Source: Paramesorhizobium deserti
Lineage (GTDB): Bacteria > Pseudomonadota > Alphaproteobacteria > Rhizobiales > Rhizobiaceae
NCBI RefSeq assembly: GCF_001558695.1
Contig: NZ_LNTU01000039.1
Location: forward strand, 62,001 to 126,000
Reading direction: 5' to 3'
DNA: 64,000 bases
Part shown: positions 51,000-61,255 of the stretch, in pieces
Numbering within the stretch: position 1 is the stretch's first letter
Layout of the letters: each line of letters begins with the position of its first letter
The notes under the pieces: model-generated
Database searches by the model: none
Told to the model about the DNA's origin: nothing
What the model saw: only the letters and a program-made list of their open reading frames with translations
Position numbers and translations under genes: made by a program

Positions 51000-51959
51000 C
51001 TAGCGACGACCGACAGCATCCTTGACGGAAGCAAGTGCGAGGTCCGGATATTGCGCGTCGATACGCTTCATATCGGCAATAAATTCAGTCTCCATCCAGC
51101 TGCAGATGTCGAAAACGACCGGCATTTCCGGATTGCGCGCGGTGACCAACTCGCACGTCCGGCCGGTTTTCATGACCGGGCCGACCGGCACGAGTTCACC
51201 GCGCGCCAGAAGGTAGGACACGACATTGAGCCAGCCGAGCGCGACCCCCTGCCCGAGTAATGCCGCCTGAACGACGACCGTATAGTCGGAAAACTGCAGG
51301 CCGCCAGGCTTTCTCTCAGCCCTGTCATCGGAAAACAGGCCCGACCAGTCCGGTTCCGCATTGCTGAGATTGATGATGCGGTCGACAGCCGGCAGGAAGG
51401 CGCCGGCGGGAGCATCCGCACCACGGAAGTGAGGAGCGCGGATCGGCACCAACAATTCAGGCATGACGGCGCGAGCCACATGGCGAGGCCCGCTGCCGTG
51501 ATCGAAGCGCATGGCGATATCGACGCCATCGACAGATCCGCTGAGTGGCCCACTGATAAGCTGGAAGCGGATATCGACCTTCGGGAATTTTTCCTGGAAA
51601 TCCGCCAGCCGGGGCATGAACCAATGCGTCGCGAAAGCCGACGAGGCCGACAGAACGACCGTTTGAATGCCTGAGCGCTGTGGCTGCCGCACCCGCAACA
51701 ATGTCTTCTCGATTTCATTGAAGCTCGCCGAAATTCCGGAAAAAAGCGCACTTCCTTCCTCCGTCAGAACGGCGCCGGCACTCGTCCGGCGGAACAGGGC
51801 GATGCCCAGATGCGCCTCGAGCCGTCCGATCGTCCGGCTGACGGCGGGACCGGTCACGCAAAGCTCCTTCGCGGCGCGGGCAAATGTGCCGCAGCGCACC
51901 GCTGCTTCGAAGGTGACGAGCGCATTCAAGGAGGGAAGCAGGTGGCGAAGCCTTGCCAT
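51000..51959 (-). CDS. LysR-family (GcvA-like) transcriptional regulator
   Basis: LysR regulator of 319 residues: N-terminal Leu-Pro-Ser-Leu-Asn-Ala-Leu, HTH through Gly-Thr-Phe-Ala-Arg-Ala-Ala-Lys-Glu-Leu, and an effector domain with Gly-Val-Asp-Ile-Ala-Met-Arg-Phe, typical of the GcvA subgroup. It diverges from the HAD/FAD-oxidoreductase genes by 122 bases, so it probably controls them. A dyad lies immediately upstream of its start codon. Confidence 0.92.
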   Translation of the reverse strand: MARLRHLLPSLNALVTFEAAVRCGTFARAAKELCVTGPAVSRTIGRLEAHLGIALFRRTSAGAVLTEEGSALFSGISASFNEIEKTLLRVRQPQRSGIQTVVLSASSAFATHWFMPRLADFQEKFPKVDIRFQLISGPLSGSVDGVDIAMRFDHGSGPRHVARAVMPELLVPIRAPHFRGADAPAGAFLPAVDRIINLSNAEPDWSGLFSDDRAERKPGGLQFSDYTVVVQAALLGQGVALGWLNVVSYLLARGELVPVGPVMKTGRTCELVTARNPEMPVVFDICSWMETEFIADMKRIDAQYPDLALASVKDAVGRR

Positions 51960-51960
51960 T

Positions 51961-51991
51961 ACAAAATGTAACCTCCCCGATTACCATTTGT
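51961..51991. promoter_or_regulatory. Probable LysR operator
   Basis: ACAAAATGTAA and TTACCATTTGT form an 11-base inverted repeat (9 of 11 pair) with a 9-base spacer, touching the LysR start codon and 90 bases before the HAD gene. Its place and symmetry fit a LysR autoregulatory and activation site. Confidence 0.5.
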
Positions 51992-52081
51992 GGAATTGCG
52001 GCACTCTGCCCGCTCCTGTTCACTGAATGCGTGCTTCCACGGTTCGGAAGCTGATTTCGTTGAAAGAGAAAGGCAGGCCGG

Positions 52082-52780
52082 ATGTCCTTCAAGCGTTTCA
52101 AGGTTCTGACATTCGACGTGGTCGGAACGCTCATCGATTTCGAGACAGGCATTCTCGATGCCTTCCGGTCGATCGGCGGGCCGGCGGCGGCAAAATTGAC
52201 GGACGACGATATCTTCGCACCCTACCTGGCCGGCAGGGAGAAGTTCCCCGGACGCTCCAGCCAGGTCATGCGCGACGTCTATCTGTATGTCGCGCACGAA
52301 CTTGGACTTACCGCCACCGACGGCGCGGCAGATGCGTTCCAAGCGTCCGTCCTGCAATGGCCGGCCTTCGACGATTCCGCCGAAGCGCTCGACCGGCTCC
52401 GCCGTCGCTTCCGGCTTGTTGCCATGACCAATGCCGACCGGGTGGCCTTCACGGCTTACGCGCATACGCTCGGCTGGCCGTTTCACGACTCCGTCACCGT
52501 CGACGAGGCGCAATTCCCGAAACCCGATCCGCGCTTTTTCTCCTATAATCTCGGCCGCCAGTCCGCCTTCGGCTTCAGGCAGGACGAGATCCTGCACGTG
52601 GCGCAGAGCCAGTATCACGATATCGGCGTGGCACGGTCGCTCGGCTATTCCGTCTGCTGGATCCAGCGCCGCATGAACCAGGAAGGCTTCGGTGGATCGC
52701 CCCATCCCGGTGAGGTGACGGAGCCGGATTTCCATTTCGCCACGCTCGGCGAACTTGCCGATGCCGTCGAGCGTGAATAG
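52082..52780 (+). CDS. HAD-superfamily hydrolase, haloacid-dehalogenase type II-like
   Basis: HAD hydrolase of 232 residues: motif I Phe-Asp-Val-Val-Gly-Thr-Leu with nucleophile Asp, motif II Met-Thr-Asn-Ala, motif III Lys-Pro-Asp-Pro and a motif IV region with His-Val-Ala-Gln-Ser-Gln-Tyr-His-Asp-Ile, all as in type II haloacid dehalogenase relatives. The substrate is unknown; many such proteins beside oxidoreductases dephosphorylate small metabolites. It is followed after 22 bases by the FAD oxidoreductase. Confidence 0.87.
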   Translation: MSFKRFKVLTFDVVGTLIDFETGILDAFRSIGGPAAAKLTDDDIFAPYLAGREKFPGRSSQVMRDVYLYVAHELGLTATDGAADAFQASVLQWPAFDDSAEALDRLRRRFRLVAMTNADRVAFTAYAHTLGWPFHDSVTVDEAQFPKPDPRFFSYNLGRQSAFGFRQDEILHVAQSQYHDIGVARSLGYSVCWIQRRMNQEGFGGSPHPGEVTEPDFHFATLGELADAVERE

Positions 52781-52802
52781 GCCGGAAGGAAAGGTATGGC
52801 CC

Positions 52803-54098
52803 ATGCCAGATTCGGCCCATCCCCAATCGCTCTGGCGGGACACTGCCTCGCTCGCGCCGCGCCCGGTTGCGCTTTTGAGCGCGCTTAAGGCGGACATTGC
52901 CATCATCGGCGGCGGGTATACCGGCCTCTCCGCAGCATTGCGCGCAATCGAGCGCGGCCTGCATCCCGTCGTGCTCGAAGCAGCCGGGATCGGCTGGGGC
53001 GCTTCCGGCCGCAATGGCGGAGTCGTCTCCACGAAATTCCGTGTCTCTCTAAGCGACATTGCCCGGCGCCATGATCTCGAAATCGCCCGCCGCATGCACC
53101 GCATCGGCCATGAGGCGATGGACCGGGTCGAGCGGAATGTGGAAGAACTGAACATGGCCGATGCCGGCTTTGTCCGCACCGGCAATCTGCGCTGCGCCCA
53201 CAACGACCTCGCCCAGTCCCGGCTTGCCGCCGAAGCGGAGACGGCGCGGAAGATGTTCGCAGACAACAGCCTGACCATACTCGATGCCGACCAGGTGCGG
53301 GAGGAAACCGGTTCGGCCGATTTCGTTGGCGGTGTGCTTTCCACCCACGCGGGTATCATTCACCCGCTGAACTATGCCCGCGGCCTTGCAGCGGCCATAC
53401 GCTCGGGCGGCGGCGAAATCTACGAGCATTCGGCGGTACTGACGCGCAGCAACAATGGCAGCCGGGTGATCCTGACAACGGGGGGTGGTCAGGTCGTTGC
53501 CCGGCATGTATTGATCGCCACCAACGGCTATTCCAACATTACCGCCGCCACGGCGCCGGTGCGCGGAACCCTCATTCCCTTCCGCAGTGCCATGATCGCG
53601 ACCGAGCCGCTCGACCCGGGTCTCAGGGCCACGCTCATGCGGCACGGCCGGAGCTATAGCGAGTCCCGGCGCATGATGCGCTGGTTCCGACCGGCGGGCG
53701 ACCGGATGTTGTTCGGCGGGCGCGGCGCCTTCGGGCGCGAGGATTCCGCCTCCGCCTTTCATGCCCTGGAAACCGCATTGAAGCGGATGTTCCCCCAGCT
53801 CGTCGGCACCGCGATCACCCATCGCTGGTCCGGGCTCGTGGCCATGACGATCGACAGCTTGCCGCAGGTCGGTATGCTCGACGAGCGAACGGGCTTCGCT
53901 CTCGGCTACAATGGCGCAGGCATTGCCATGTCCAGCCTGATGGGCCGTCGCATTATAGACCTGATGCTCGGAGACAGGCCCGATCTCGGCCTGATGGAGC
54001 GGAACGGACCGAGGCCGATCCCCCTCTATTTTCTGCGGGAACCTGCGGTTCGCACGGTCGCAGGCTGGTACCAGTTTCTCGACCGTATCGGTCTTTGA
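52803..54098 (+). CDS. FAD-dependent amine oxidoreductase (DAO/PuuB-like)
   Basis: DadA/PuuB-type flavoprotein of 431 residues. The dinucleotide fold Ile-Ala-Ile-Ile-Gly-Gly-Gly-Tyr-Thr-Gly-Leu begins at about residue 32. Gly-Ala-Ser-Gly-Arg-Asn-Gly-Gly, the FAD-binding loop of gamma-glutamylputrescine oxidase relatives, is conserved, as is the C-terminal Gly-Tyr-Asn-Gly-Ala-Gly-Ile-Ala. It likely oxidises a secondary amine or amino acid. GGAAGGAAAGG precedes ATG 52803. Convergent with the large flavoprotein gene (20 bases). Confidence 0.9.
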   Translation: MPDSAHPQSLWRDTASLAPRPVALLSALKADIAIIGGGYTGLSAALRAIERGLHPVVLEAAGIGWGASGRNGGVVSTKFRVSLSDIARRHDLEIARRMHRIGHEAMDRVERNVEELNMADAGFVRTGNLRCAHNDLAQSRLAAEAETARKMFADNSLTILDADQVREETGSADFVGGVLSTHAGIIHPLNYARGLAAAIRSGGGEIYEHSAVLTRSNNGSRVILTTGGGQVVARHVLIATNGYSNITAATAPVRGTLIPFRSAMIATEPLDPGLRATLMRHGRSYSESRRMMRWFRPAGDRMLFGGRGAFGREDSASAFHALETALKRMFPQLVGTAITHRWSGLVAMTIDSLPQVGMLDERTGFALGYNGAGIAMSSLMGRRIIDLMLGDRPDLGLMERNGPRPIPLYFLREPAVRTVAGWYQFLDRIGL

Positions 54099-54118
54099 CG
54101 CCGCCGACATGGACATGG

Positions 54119-56164
54119 TCACAACGCACTGCATATCCGCAAGGCGTCTAGCATCGCGGCATGGATATTCCGGCTGGAGACGGCGTCGCCGATGCGGTGC
54201 AGTTCGAAGCCATTCTGCCGCAGGCGCGGTTGCGGCGCCACTCTCACCATGGCTTCGAGGTTGGTAACGCCGTCATTGGCCGATTGCCCGCGCAGTCCGA
54301 AATAGACCTCGTCCATCGGCACGCTGCCCTGCTCAACGATGACCTGGTCCACCAGGACACTCGTCACCTCCCGCGATATCTCGTTGAGGAAGCACGCCTC
54401 GAGCCGGTTGTCCCTGCGCTGGACGGCGAAAAGGCGACTTTCGAAAACAGGCTTCACGCCGATCTGCAGGAAACGCTTCTTCCATCGCAGCCGCTCGGCA
54501 TAGGTCAGCTCCTCCGAAAGCTGGGCATCGATGGAGACATAGGTGACCTCCGCTCCCGCTTCGCGGGCCTGCTCGGCGGCAAGGGGACCGGGATGGCGGC
54601 CCGTACCATCATAGATCAGGACCTTGCCGCGCATCGGAACCTGCCCGGTGAGCACATCCCAGGTATTGAGACATAAATCCGCCCCTTCCTTAAGATCGAT
54701 CTGTGGCAAGCCACCCGTGGCGAGGATCACGACATCCGGCTCGAGCGCCGCGATATCGGCGCTTTCCATATAGCTGTTGGTGTGAACAGAAACGCCGAGG
54801 CGCTGCAGTTCAGCCTCACGCCACTCGACGATGCCCAGGAGATCACGACGCCATGAGCCTGTTGCACCGATGCGGATCTGTCCGCCGAGATCGCTGCCCG
54901 CCTCATAGAGTGAAACGGCATGGCCGCGCTCGGCGCTGACACGGGCCGCCTCCAGTCCGGCCGGCCCTCCGCCGATGACGATCACCTCGCGGGCGCCCCC
55001 TTCCGCTTTCTCAATGACATGGCGCAATGTCAGTTCCCGGCCGGTCGCCGCATTGTGCAGGCAGGACGGGCGATAGGGCGATTGGCAATGCGTAGCGCCG
55101 ACACAGGGGCGGATTTCGGCCTCGCGCCCGCTGGCGAGCTTTGTCACCAGATGCGGATCGGCGATCTGGGCGCGTGTCATGCCCGCCATGTCCAGCTTGC
55201 CTTCCGCGATGGCGAAACGCGCTGAAGCGACGTCCGCGATCCGCGCCGCGTGGAACACGGGAAGACCGACCTCGCGGCGGAAAGCGCCGACCGGCTCGAC
55301 CCATGGCGCCAGAGGCGAGCCCATACCGGGCATGTTCTCTTCCGCCAGTGCTCGCGTCGTATCCATCGTGCCATAGATGGCGTTGAAAAAGTCGACGGCG
55401 CCCGCCTGCTTGAGGATGAGGGCGGCCTTGACACACTCCTCGAATGGCAGGCCGCCATCCGGGCCCTCATCCACCACGAAACGCATGCCGACCAGGAAAT
55501 CGTCTCCAACCGCCTTTCGGATGGCTTCATGCACCATGAGGCCGAAACGCAGGCGGTTTTCCAGCGAACCGCCGAAACGATCGGTGCGGCGGTTGGTCAA
55601 GGGTGATAGAAATTGGCCGATCAGGTGGCCGGCCGCCAGTGTCTCGATCCCGTCCAGGCCGCCTTCCTTGCAACGCAGCGCGGCCCGCGCATAGGCCTTC
55701 ACGACACGGTCGATGTCGTGTTCGTCCATCTCCTTGGGAATGCTGCGGTGAAGGGTCTCACGCACCGGCGACGGTGCGATGGTCGAAAGCCTGTCCCCCG
55801 CATAGGGATCGCCCCGGCGGCCGAGATGGGTGATCTGGCACATGAGCGCCGCTCCCAGATCGTGCATTCGCGTGCTGAAACGCTGGAGATGCGGGATGAT
55901 CGCATCCGTGCCGACATTGAGCTGGCGGAAGATGTTGGGCGAGTCGCGATCGATATTGGACGAGCCGCCGAACATGGAGAGCGCCAGCCCGCCTCGCGCC
56001 TTTTCCTCGTGATAACGCTGGTAAGCTTGCTCAGGCATGCCGTCGACTTCCAGGCCACAGGCATGGCTGGTGCTCATGATGCGGTTACGCAGCGTCAGCT
56101 TCTTGATCGTCAGCGGCTGCAGCAGCGGGTCCTTGATATTCGTCCTGGCTTCCGGGCCGTTCAT
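54119..56164 (-). CDS. NADH:flavin oxidoreductase of the trimethylamine-dehydrogenase/N-methylproline-demethylase type
   Basis: Two-module flavoprotein of 681 residues: an FMN-binding Old-Yellow-Enzyme barrel (about 1-345), a cysteine segment (Cys354, Cys360, Cys368, before His-Asn-Ala-Ala-Thr-Gly-Arg-Glu), then an FAD/NAD Rossmann part starting Val-Ile-Val-Ile-Gly-Gly-Gly-Pro-Ala-Gly (about 394). Relatives are trimethylamine dehydrogenase, 2,4-dienoyl-CoA reductase and the rhizobial stachydrine pathway enzyme StcD. The cysteine spacing differs from the classical 4Fe-4S motif of TMADH but resembles that remembered for StcD-type enzymes. It follows an amino-acid importer on the same strand, suggesting oxidative demethylation of an imported N-methyl amino acid. 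Confidence 0.87.
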   Translation of the reverse strand: MNGPEARTNIKDPLLQPLTIKKLTLRNRIMSTSHACGLEVDGMPEQAYQRYHEEKARGGLALSMFGGSSNIDRDSPNIFRQLNVGTDAIIPHLQRFSTRMHDLGAALMCQITHLGRRGDPYAGDRLSTIAPSPVRETLHRSIPKEMDEHDIDRVVKAYARAALRCKEGGLDGIETLAAGHLIGQFLSPLTNRRTDRFGGSLENRLRFGLMVHEAIRKAVGDDFLVGMRFVVDEGPDGGLPFEECVKAALILKQAGAVDFFNAIYGTMDTTRALAEENMPGMGSPLAPWVEPVGAFRREVGLPVFHAARIADVASARFAIAEGKLDMAGMTRAQIADPHLVTKLASGREAEIRPCVGATHCQSPYRPSCLHNAATGRELTLRHVIEKAEGGAREVIVIGGGPAGLEAARVSAERGHAVSLYEAGSDLGGQIRIGATGSWRRDLLGIVEWREAELQRLGVSVHTNSYMESADIAALEPDVVILATGGLPQIDLKEGADLCLNTWDVLTGQVPMRGKVLIYDGTGRHPGPLAAEQAREAGAEVTYVSIDAQLSEELTYAERLRWKKRFLQIGVKPVFESRLFAVQRRDNRLEACFLNEISREVTSVLVDQVIVEQGSVPMDEVYFGLRGQSANDGVTNLEAMVRVAPQPRLRQNGFELHRIGDAVSSRNIHAAMLDALRICSAL

Positions 56165-56298
56165 TTCTTTCTCCTGCCGAATTTCGGCCGAGCGCCATCA
56201 ACCGCGCGAACGAGTTCGTCCGCACGCCGCCGTCGCCGGCCTGTCTGGTTAAATTCCGTGGTCCAGGACCCGAGGTCCGGGCCTATATTCATTCGATC

Positions 56299-57073
<775 letters not shown>

Positions 57074-57090
<17 letters not shown>

Positions 57091-57913
57091 ATTTACGCTC
57101 AAGCTTCCGCGTCAAGAGTGCGATCGGGTAGATGTAGGCGAAGAACAGGCACAAGAGGAAAAGGTAGAACGGGATCAGGAATTCCGGGCGCGCACCCGCC
57201 GCTTCCATAGCGGCCTGCGCATTGCCGACCGCCTCACGCACACCTAGAATCGAGGCCATCGGCGTCGCCAGCGCCAGGAGTGCATACCAGTTCATCCAAG
57301 GCGGGATGGCGCGCCTGATGCATTGCGGCAGGATAATCCAGCGCAATGTCTGCCCCCGGCTGAAGGCCAGGCTCTCGGCGGAATCCCACTGCCCTTTCGG
57401 GATCGAATTGATCGCTCCGCGCACGATCTCGCTGATATTGGCCATCACCGGCAGCGAGAAGGCGAAGGTGGCCTTTACCCAATCCGGTATGATGATCGTA
57501 CCGCCGCCAGGCAGACGGATCTCGAATGGCATCAGGAACATGATGACGAACAGGATCACCAGCCATGGCGAATTGCGGAACAGATGCGTCACCAGCCACG
57601 CCGGCATCCGCAACAGCCGCGACCGGCTGATCTGCAGGAGACCGAGACCGACGCCGAACAGCGTCGCCACCGCCATGGCGATAAAGCTCATCAGCAGATT
57701 GAGCCCGAATCCCTTCAGGATGAAAGGCAGCCAGAGAACAAGCGTGCGTATCGCCGAGGGACTTGCCGGCTGCGGTTCCGACTGGGCATAGGCAACCGCA
57801 AGCGAACCGAAGAACGCCAGCACCAGCCACATGCCTTGCCGCCAGTGGATTCGGGAGCAGAAGCCGCCTTCGGCAAAGCGCCGTCTTTCGATACGGAAAG
57901 CCTCGCCCTTCAT
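57074..57913 (-). CDS. Polar amino-acid ABC transporter permease
   Basis: HisM/GlnP-type permease of 279 residues with an N-terminal basic stretch, a first helix around residues 28-44 and the EAA motif Glu-Ser-Leu-Ala-Phe-Ser-Arg-Gly followed by Ile-Ile-Leu-Pro-Gln-Cys. The partner permease gene overlaps by ATGA; together they form a heterodimeric channel. The end overlaps the ATPase gene by 17 bases. Confidence 0.93.
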
Positions 57914-58656
57914 TGGCCGTACCCCGGCAGCGACAGCCTGCGCTCGATGAAATGGAGCCCGGCTGCCAAAAGCGACACCACGAGCACGTAGAAGAGGAAC
58001 AGCAGAAGCATCATCTCCGGAACGTTCACATTGTCCGACCAGACCTGATTGAGCGTGTAGGTCATCTCCGGGACGGAAATGACGTAGGCAAGCGATGTGG
58101 TTTTGGCCAGGCTGACCAGATTGTTCGTCAGCGCTGGCAGGCTGATGCGGAATGCCAGCGGCAGGATGACGTGCAGATATGTCTGCCATTTCGTCATGCA
58201 CAGGCTCTCGGCGGCTTCCTTCGTCGATTCCGGCACAGCCTCCATGCCGGAACGGAAGATCTCGATATTGAATGCACCGCCGAAAATGCTGAGCGAAATG
58301 ACCGCCCACATGAAGGAGGAGATCAACGGCTGGTAATAGCCTCCCATGTCGACCTGCGGCGTGAACGTGCCGAGGGCGAAATAGAAAAACAGGAGCTGAA
58401 TCATGGGCGGGGTGTTGCGGAACGCCTGGATATAGGCGTCCATCAAGACGCGCAGGACGGGGGACCGGGCACCCTGCGCCCAGGCCCCCAGCACGCCGAT
58501 CACCAGCGACAGGACGATCGACCAGAATATCAGCTGCAGCGACACGCTGATGCCGGAGAGGAACCGCTCATATTCATAATGGTCGTAAAAGACGATGAAG
58601 TTCAGCCCGGTGCGCTCGTAGAGATCCTGAAAGAATGGCGCGATCAACTGGAACAT
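57910..58656 (-). CDS. Polar amino-acid ABC transporter permease
   Basis: Second permease, 248 residues, with about five membrane helices, Phe-Arg-Asn-Thr-Pro-Pro-Met-Ile-Gln-Leu and the EAA loop Glu-Ala-Ala-Glu-Ser-Leu-Cys-Met followed by Val-Ile-Leu-Pro-Leu-Ala. It starts 48 bases after the binding-protein gene. Confidence 0.93.
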   Translation of the reverse strand: MFQLIAPFFQDLYERTGLNFIVFYDHYEYERFLSGISVSLQLIFWSIVLSLVIGVLGAWAQGARSPVLRVLMDAYIQAFRNTPPMIQLLFFYFALGTFTPQVDMGGYYQPLISSFMWAVISLSIFGGAFNIEIFRSGMEAVPESTKEAAESLCMTKWQTYLHVILPLAFRISLPALTNNLVSLAKTTSLAYVISVPEMTYTLNQVWSDNVNVPEMMLLLFLFYVLVVSLLAAGLHFIERRLSLPGYGQ

Positions 58657-58704
58657 TTCAGCTCCCGCGGCCGATCAGGGGTCGATGTTCTGTCCAGCAT
58701 CGGT

Positions 58705-59565
58705 TCAGTTGCCGGCTTTCAGATAGCTCGCATCCCACTTCGCCTTGTCATGCTGCTCGGCGATCCAGTCCGACGGCTTCACATTCCATTTCTTCTCGAG
58801 TTCGAGCAGCTTTCCGGAAGCCTGCCAGCGATAGGCCATGCCGGACATGAACACACCCCACGCCCTGTCCAATTCCTCCAAGGGAACTGCTGCAGCCCAA
58901 GGATTGTTGTAGAGGACGGACACAGGCATTTCGTAGCCCTCCCACTCGCCGGAAGCGAGGTCGGCCGTGATGCTGGCATCGTCATAAACCCAGGCAACAC
59001 ATTTTCCCGAACGCAAAGCCTCCTTGCCTTCTGTGTTGCCCGTAAAGGCGACGACCTTGGCCTTGTATTCCGTCTCAATGGTCTTGTTGTAGAAGACACC
59101 CTGCTTGCCGCAAACGGGCTTGCCCGCAATGTCTTTCCAATCCTTGATGATGCCTTCCTTCGCAAGCAGCGTCGGACCAGATGTCCAGTACGCGGGCTCT
59201 ATTATTCCGACCACTTTGCGCCGATCGGCGGTATCATACATGCCCCCGATGATCAGATCGATCTTGCCCTGCTGAAGGAACTGCATGCGGTTGGCGGAGG
59301 TGATCACCACCGGCTCGAGCTTGACGCCGAGAGTATCGGCGACCGTGTGGGCGAGATCGATCTCGATGCCCTGCATCGATCCGTCCGGGGAGGGAAAGGA
59401 CCAGGGCTTGAAAGCGCCGAGCACGCCGACACGCACCGTTCCGCGGTCGATGATTTCCGTCAGCCGCGAACCGGCCGCCTGCGCCCCATTGATGGAAAGC
59501 ACCGTGCTTGCGGCAAGCGTGAGGGCGAGGGCGGCAATGCTCTTCAATGTGTATCTGCGTTCCAT
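58705..59565 (-). CDS. Polar amino-acid ABC transporter substrate-binding protein
   Basis: Family-3 binding protein of 286 residues: signal peptide ending near Ala-Gln-Ala-Ala, Gly-Thr-Val-Arg-Val-Gly-Val-Leu, Gly-Ile-Glu-Ile-Asp-Leu-Ala and Gly-Lys-Ile-Asp-Leu-Ile-Ile-Gly-Gly. The start lies 22 bases inside the preceding GlpD-like gene, so the flavoprotein and transporter are one operon. The ligand is probably an amino acid or betaine oxidised by the neighbouring flavoproteins. Confidence 0.93.
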   Translation of the reverse strand: MERRYTLKSIAALALTLAASTVLSINGAQAAGSRLTEIIDRGTVRVGVLGAFKPWSFPSPDGSMQGIEIDLAHTVADTLGVKLEPVVITSANRMQFLQQGKIDLIIGGMYDTADRRKVVGIIEPAYWTSGPTLLAKEGIIKDWKDIAGKPVCGKQGVFYNKTIETEYKAKVVAFTGNTEGKEALRSGKCVAWVYDDASITADLASGEWEGYEMPVSVLYNNPWAAAVPLEELDRAWGVFMSGMAYRWQASGKLLELEKKWNVKPSDWIAEQHDKAKWDASYLKAGN

Positions 59566-61151
59566 GCTTCTATATCTCCCATTGCTGATGTCGTTGCCCT
59601 TTCAGGCATCGGATCCGATCCCGTGCGGAAAACCGTCTTCTGGTACCGGATGAATTTGTCGACTTCCCCTGCGGTTTTTTCCCGCGACCAACCCAACAGA
59701 TCGGCGATGGAATGTGCGGCCTCTTCCACTTCACCGCGGGTCAGATGGCGGCGCCAGGCGAGGCCGGTCCTGGTATAGAGTATGCCCTTCAGGTCGCGCG
59801 CATGTTCGGCGGATACGGCCCGGCGGAAAGCGACGCGCCTGTTCTCCGTCAAAAGACTTGAGATGCTGGACCAACCGCGGTCCGGCGGGTTTGCGCTTTG
59901 CTTTCCCGCGGAGGCATAGGAAGGCTTCAGTTGCTTTTCGGCAATCCGCCGCATCTCGCGCCCGGCGCTCAGATGCGTCATCACCGGGCCGGCCGTCATG
60001 GCGAAAATGCCGGGCCGCCCCGCACGGGCGAGATCATGAACCTCCCGCGTGCGCCGGCCCATCGGTTGCCGGATGTCGAAAGTCAGGGGCCGCACGCCGG
60101 CCCAGGTGAACGCCACGTCGCGACGGCTCAACCCCAGTCCGGGAAGCATGAAATCGGCCTCTGCGAGCAGGAAATCGATGTCTTCGTCCGTGGCTGCCAC
60201 GTCGCCGGCATCGCCGTCGAAGGGTGTCTCTGTCGGTCCGAAATAGAAATAATCGTCATGCGAAGGCAGGCAATAAAACGGCATGCCGCCGCGATGGATG
60301 GTCGCGATCCCGAAGCCACGATAGGCCTCGGGCAGCCTGACTGCGATATGGGCGCCTTTCGTTCCGCGGATCAGCCGGGGAGCGGCCTCGCCAGTCATCG
60401 TGCCGCCATTGACCTCATCTATCCAGGTGCCGGCCATGTTCATGACGAGAATGGCGCGTATTTCGGCGGTTTCGCCACGCTCGATATCCGAAAGCCTGAC
60501 GAGCCAGCCGCCCTGTTCTCTCCCTATGATCTCTGCCTGGCAGAACAGTCGTATCTCCGCGCCATTTTCCTGCGCATCGAGCGCAGCATCCGCGCACAGC
60601 CGTTCCGGCCAGTCCATGATGTATTCCCGATAGGTAGCAACGGAACGCAGCCCCTTAGGATCACGCAAATGGCGGGCAAAAGGCAGATGAGCTTCAAAGC
60701 CCTTCGTCAGCCGACGATAATCCAGCGGCGGCTCCGGTGGCCCGAGACGGCGCAGCAAACGGAAACCGACATCAAGATGCCAGCCGCGGACCGGGCTTTC
60801 GGGATAGATGGGAAAGCACATGGTGAAGGGCTTGCATCGGCCCGGTTCCCGTTCCACGAGTTCCGCCCGCGCCTCCATTCCGGCCCGGGCCATGCGCACC
60901 GCCTTGGCGAAGCGCAGCGGATGCAGCGCAAAGGTGGCGACGGGGCTGGGTGTCTCGAAATAGCGAAGGCCGCAATGCAGGATGCGCGAGGAGCGGCTGG
61001 ATGCTCCAGCGGCGAAATCGCGCTTTTCAACGAGCAAAACCCTGTATCCGGCCAGCGCAAGTTCACGTGCCGTGCTCGCACCGTTGATGCCTGCGCCGAT
61101 CACGACCACGTCGTAATCCCTGCCCTGCATCTCGGTAAGCTTCGGCAGCAT
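59544..61151 (-). CDS. GlpD-like FAD-dependent oxidoreductase
   Basis: Flavoprotein of 535 residues resembling aerobic glycerol-3-phosphate dehydrogenase: Tyr-Asp-Val-Val-Val-Ile-Gly-Ala-Gly-Ile-Asn-Gly, then Gly-Ala-Ser-Ser-Arg-Ser-Ser-Arg-Ile-Leu-His-Cys-Gly-Leu-Arg-Tyr, the family pattern with His and Gly-Leu-Arg-Tyr, plus Phe-Tyr-Phe-Gly-Pro-Thr-Glu-Thr-Pro-Phe. It heads an amino-acid importer operon, with no glycerol genes nearby, so the real substrate may be different. AGGGA before ATG 61151; an in-frame ATG at 61205 is possible. Confidence 0.85.
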   Translation of the reverse strand: MLPKLTEMQGRDYDVVVIGAGINGASTARELALAGYRVLLVEKRDFAAGASSRSSRILHCGLRYFETPSPVATFALHPLRFAKAVRMARAGMEARAELVEREPGRCKPFTMCFPIYPESPVRGWHLDVGFRLLRRLGPPEPPLDYRRLTKGFEAHLPFARHLRDPKGLRSVATYREYIMDWPERLCADAALDAQENGAEIRLFCQAEIIGREQGGWLVRLSDIERGETAEIRAILVMNMAGTWIDEVNGGTMTGEAAPRLIRGTKGAHIAVRLPEAYRGFGIATIHRGGMPFYCLPSHDDYFYFGPTETPFDGDAGDVAATDEDIDFLLAEADFMLPGLGLSRRDVAFTWAGVRPLTFDIRQPMGRRTREVHDLARAGRPGIFAMTAGPVMTHLSAGREMRRIAEKQLKPSYASAGKQSANPPDRGWSSISSLLTENRRVAFRRAVSAEHARDLKGILYTRTGLAWRRHLTRGEVEEAAHSIADLLGWSREKTAGEVDKFIRYQKTVFRTGSDPMPERATTSAMGDIEAWNADTH

Positions 61152-61228
61152 TGGCAGCCCGTTCCCTGGATGATCAACCACGCCAATAAAGCGATGATTC
61201 CGCAATGTGCAAAATAGAATTATCAGCT

Positions 61229-61255
61229 ATTGGTATGCGCGAAATGCATACCAAT
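61229..61255. promoter_or_regulatory. Perfect 10-base dyad upstream of the GlpD-like operon
   Basis: ATTGGTATGC and GCATACCAAT, perfect inverted repeats with a 7-base spacer; it contains the T-N11-A arrangement of LysR boxes. Located between the LysR stop and the GlpD-like start. No T-run, so operator is favoured over terminator. Confidence 0.55.
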
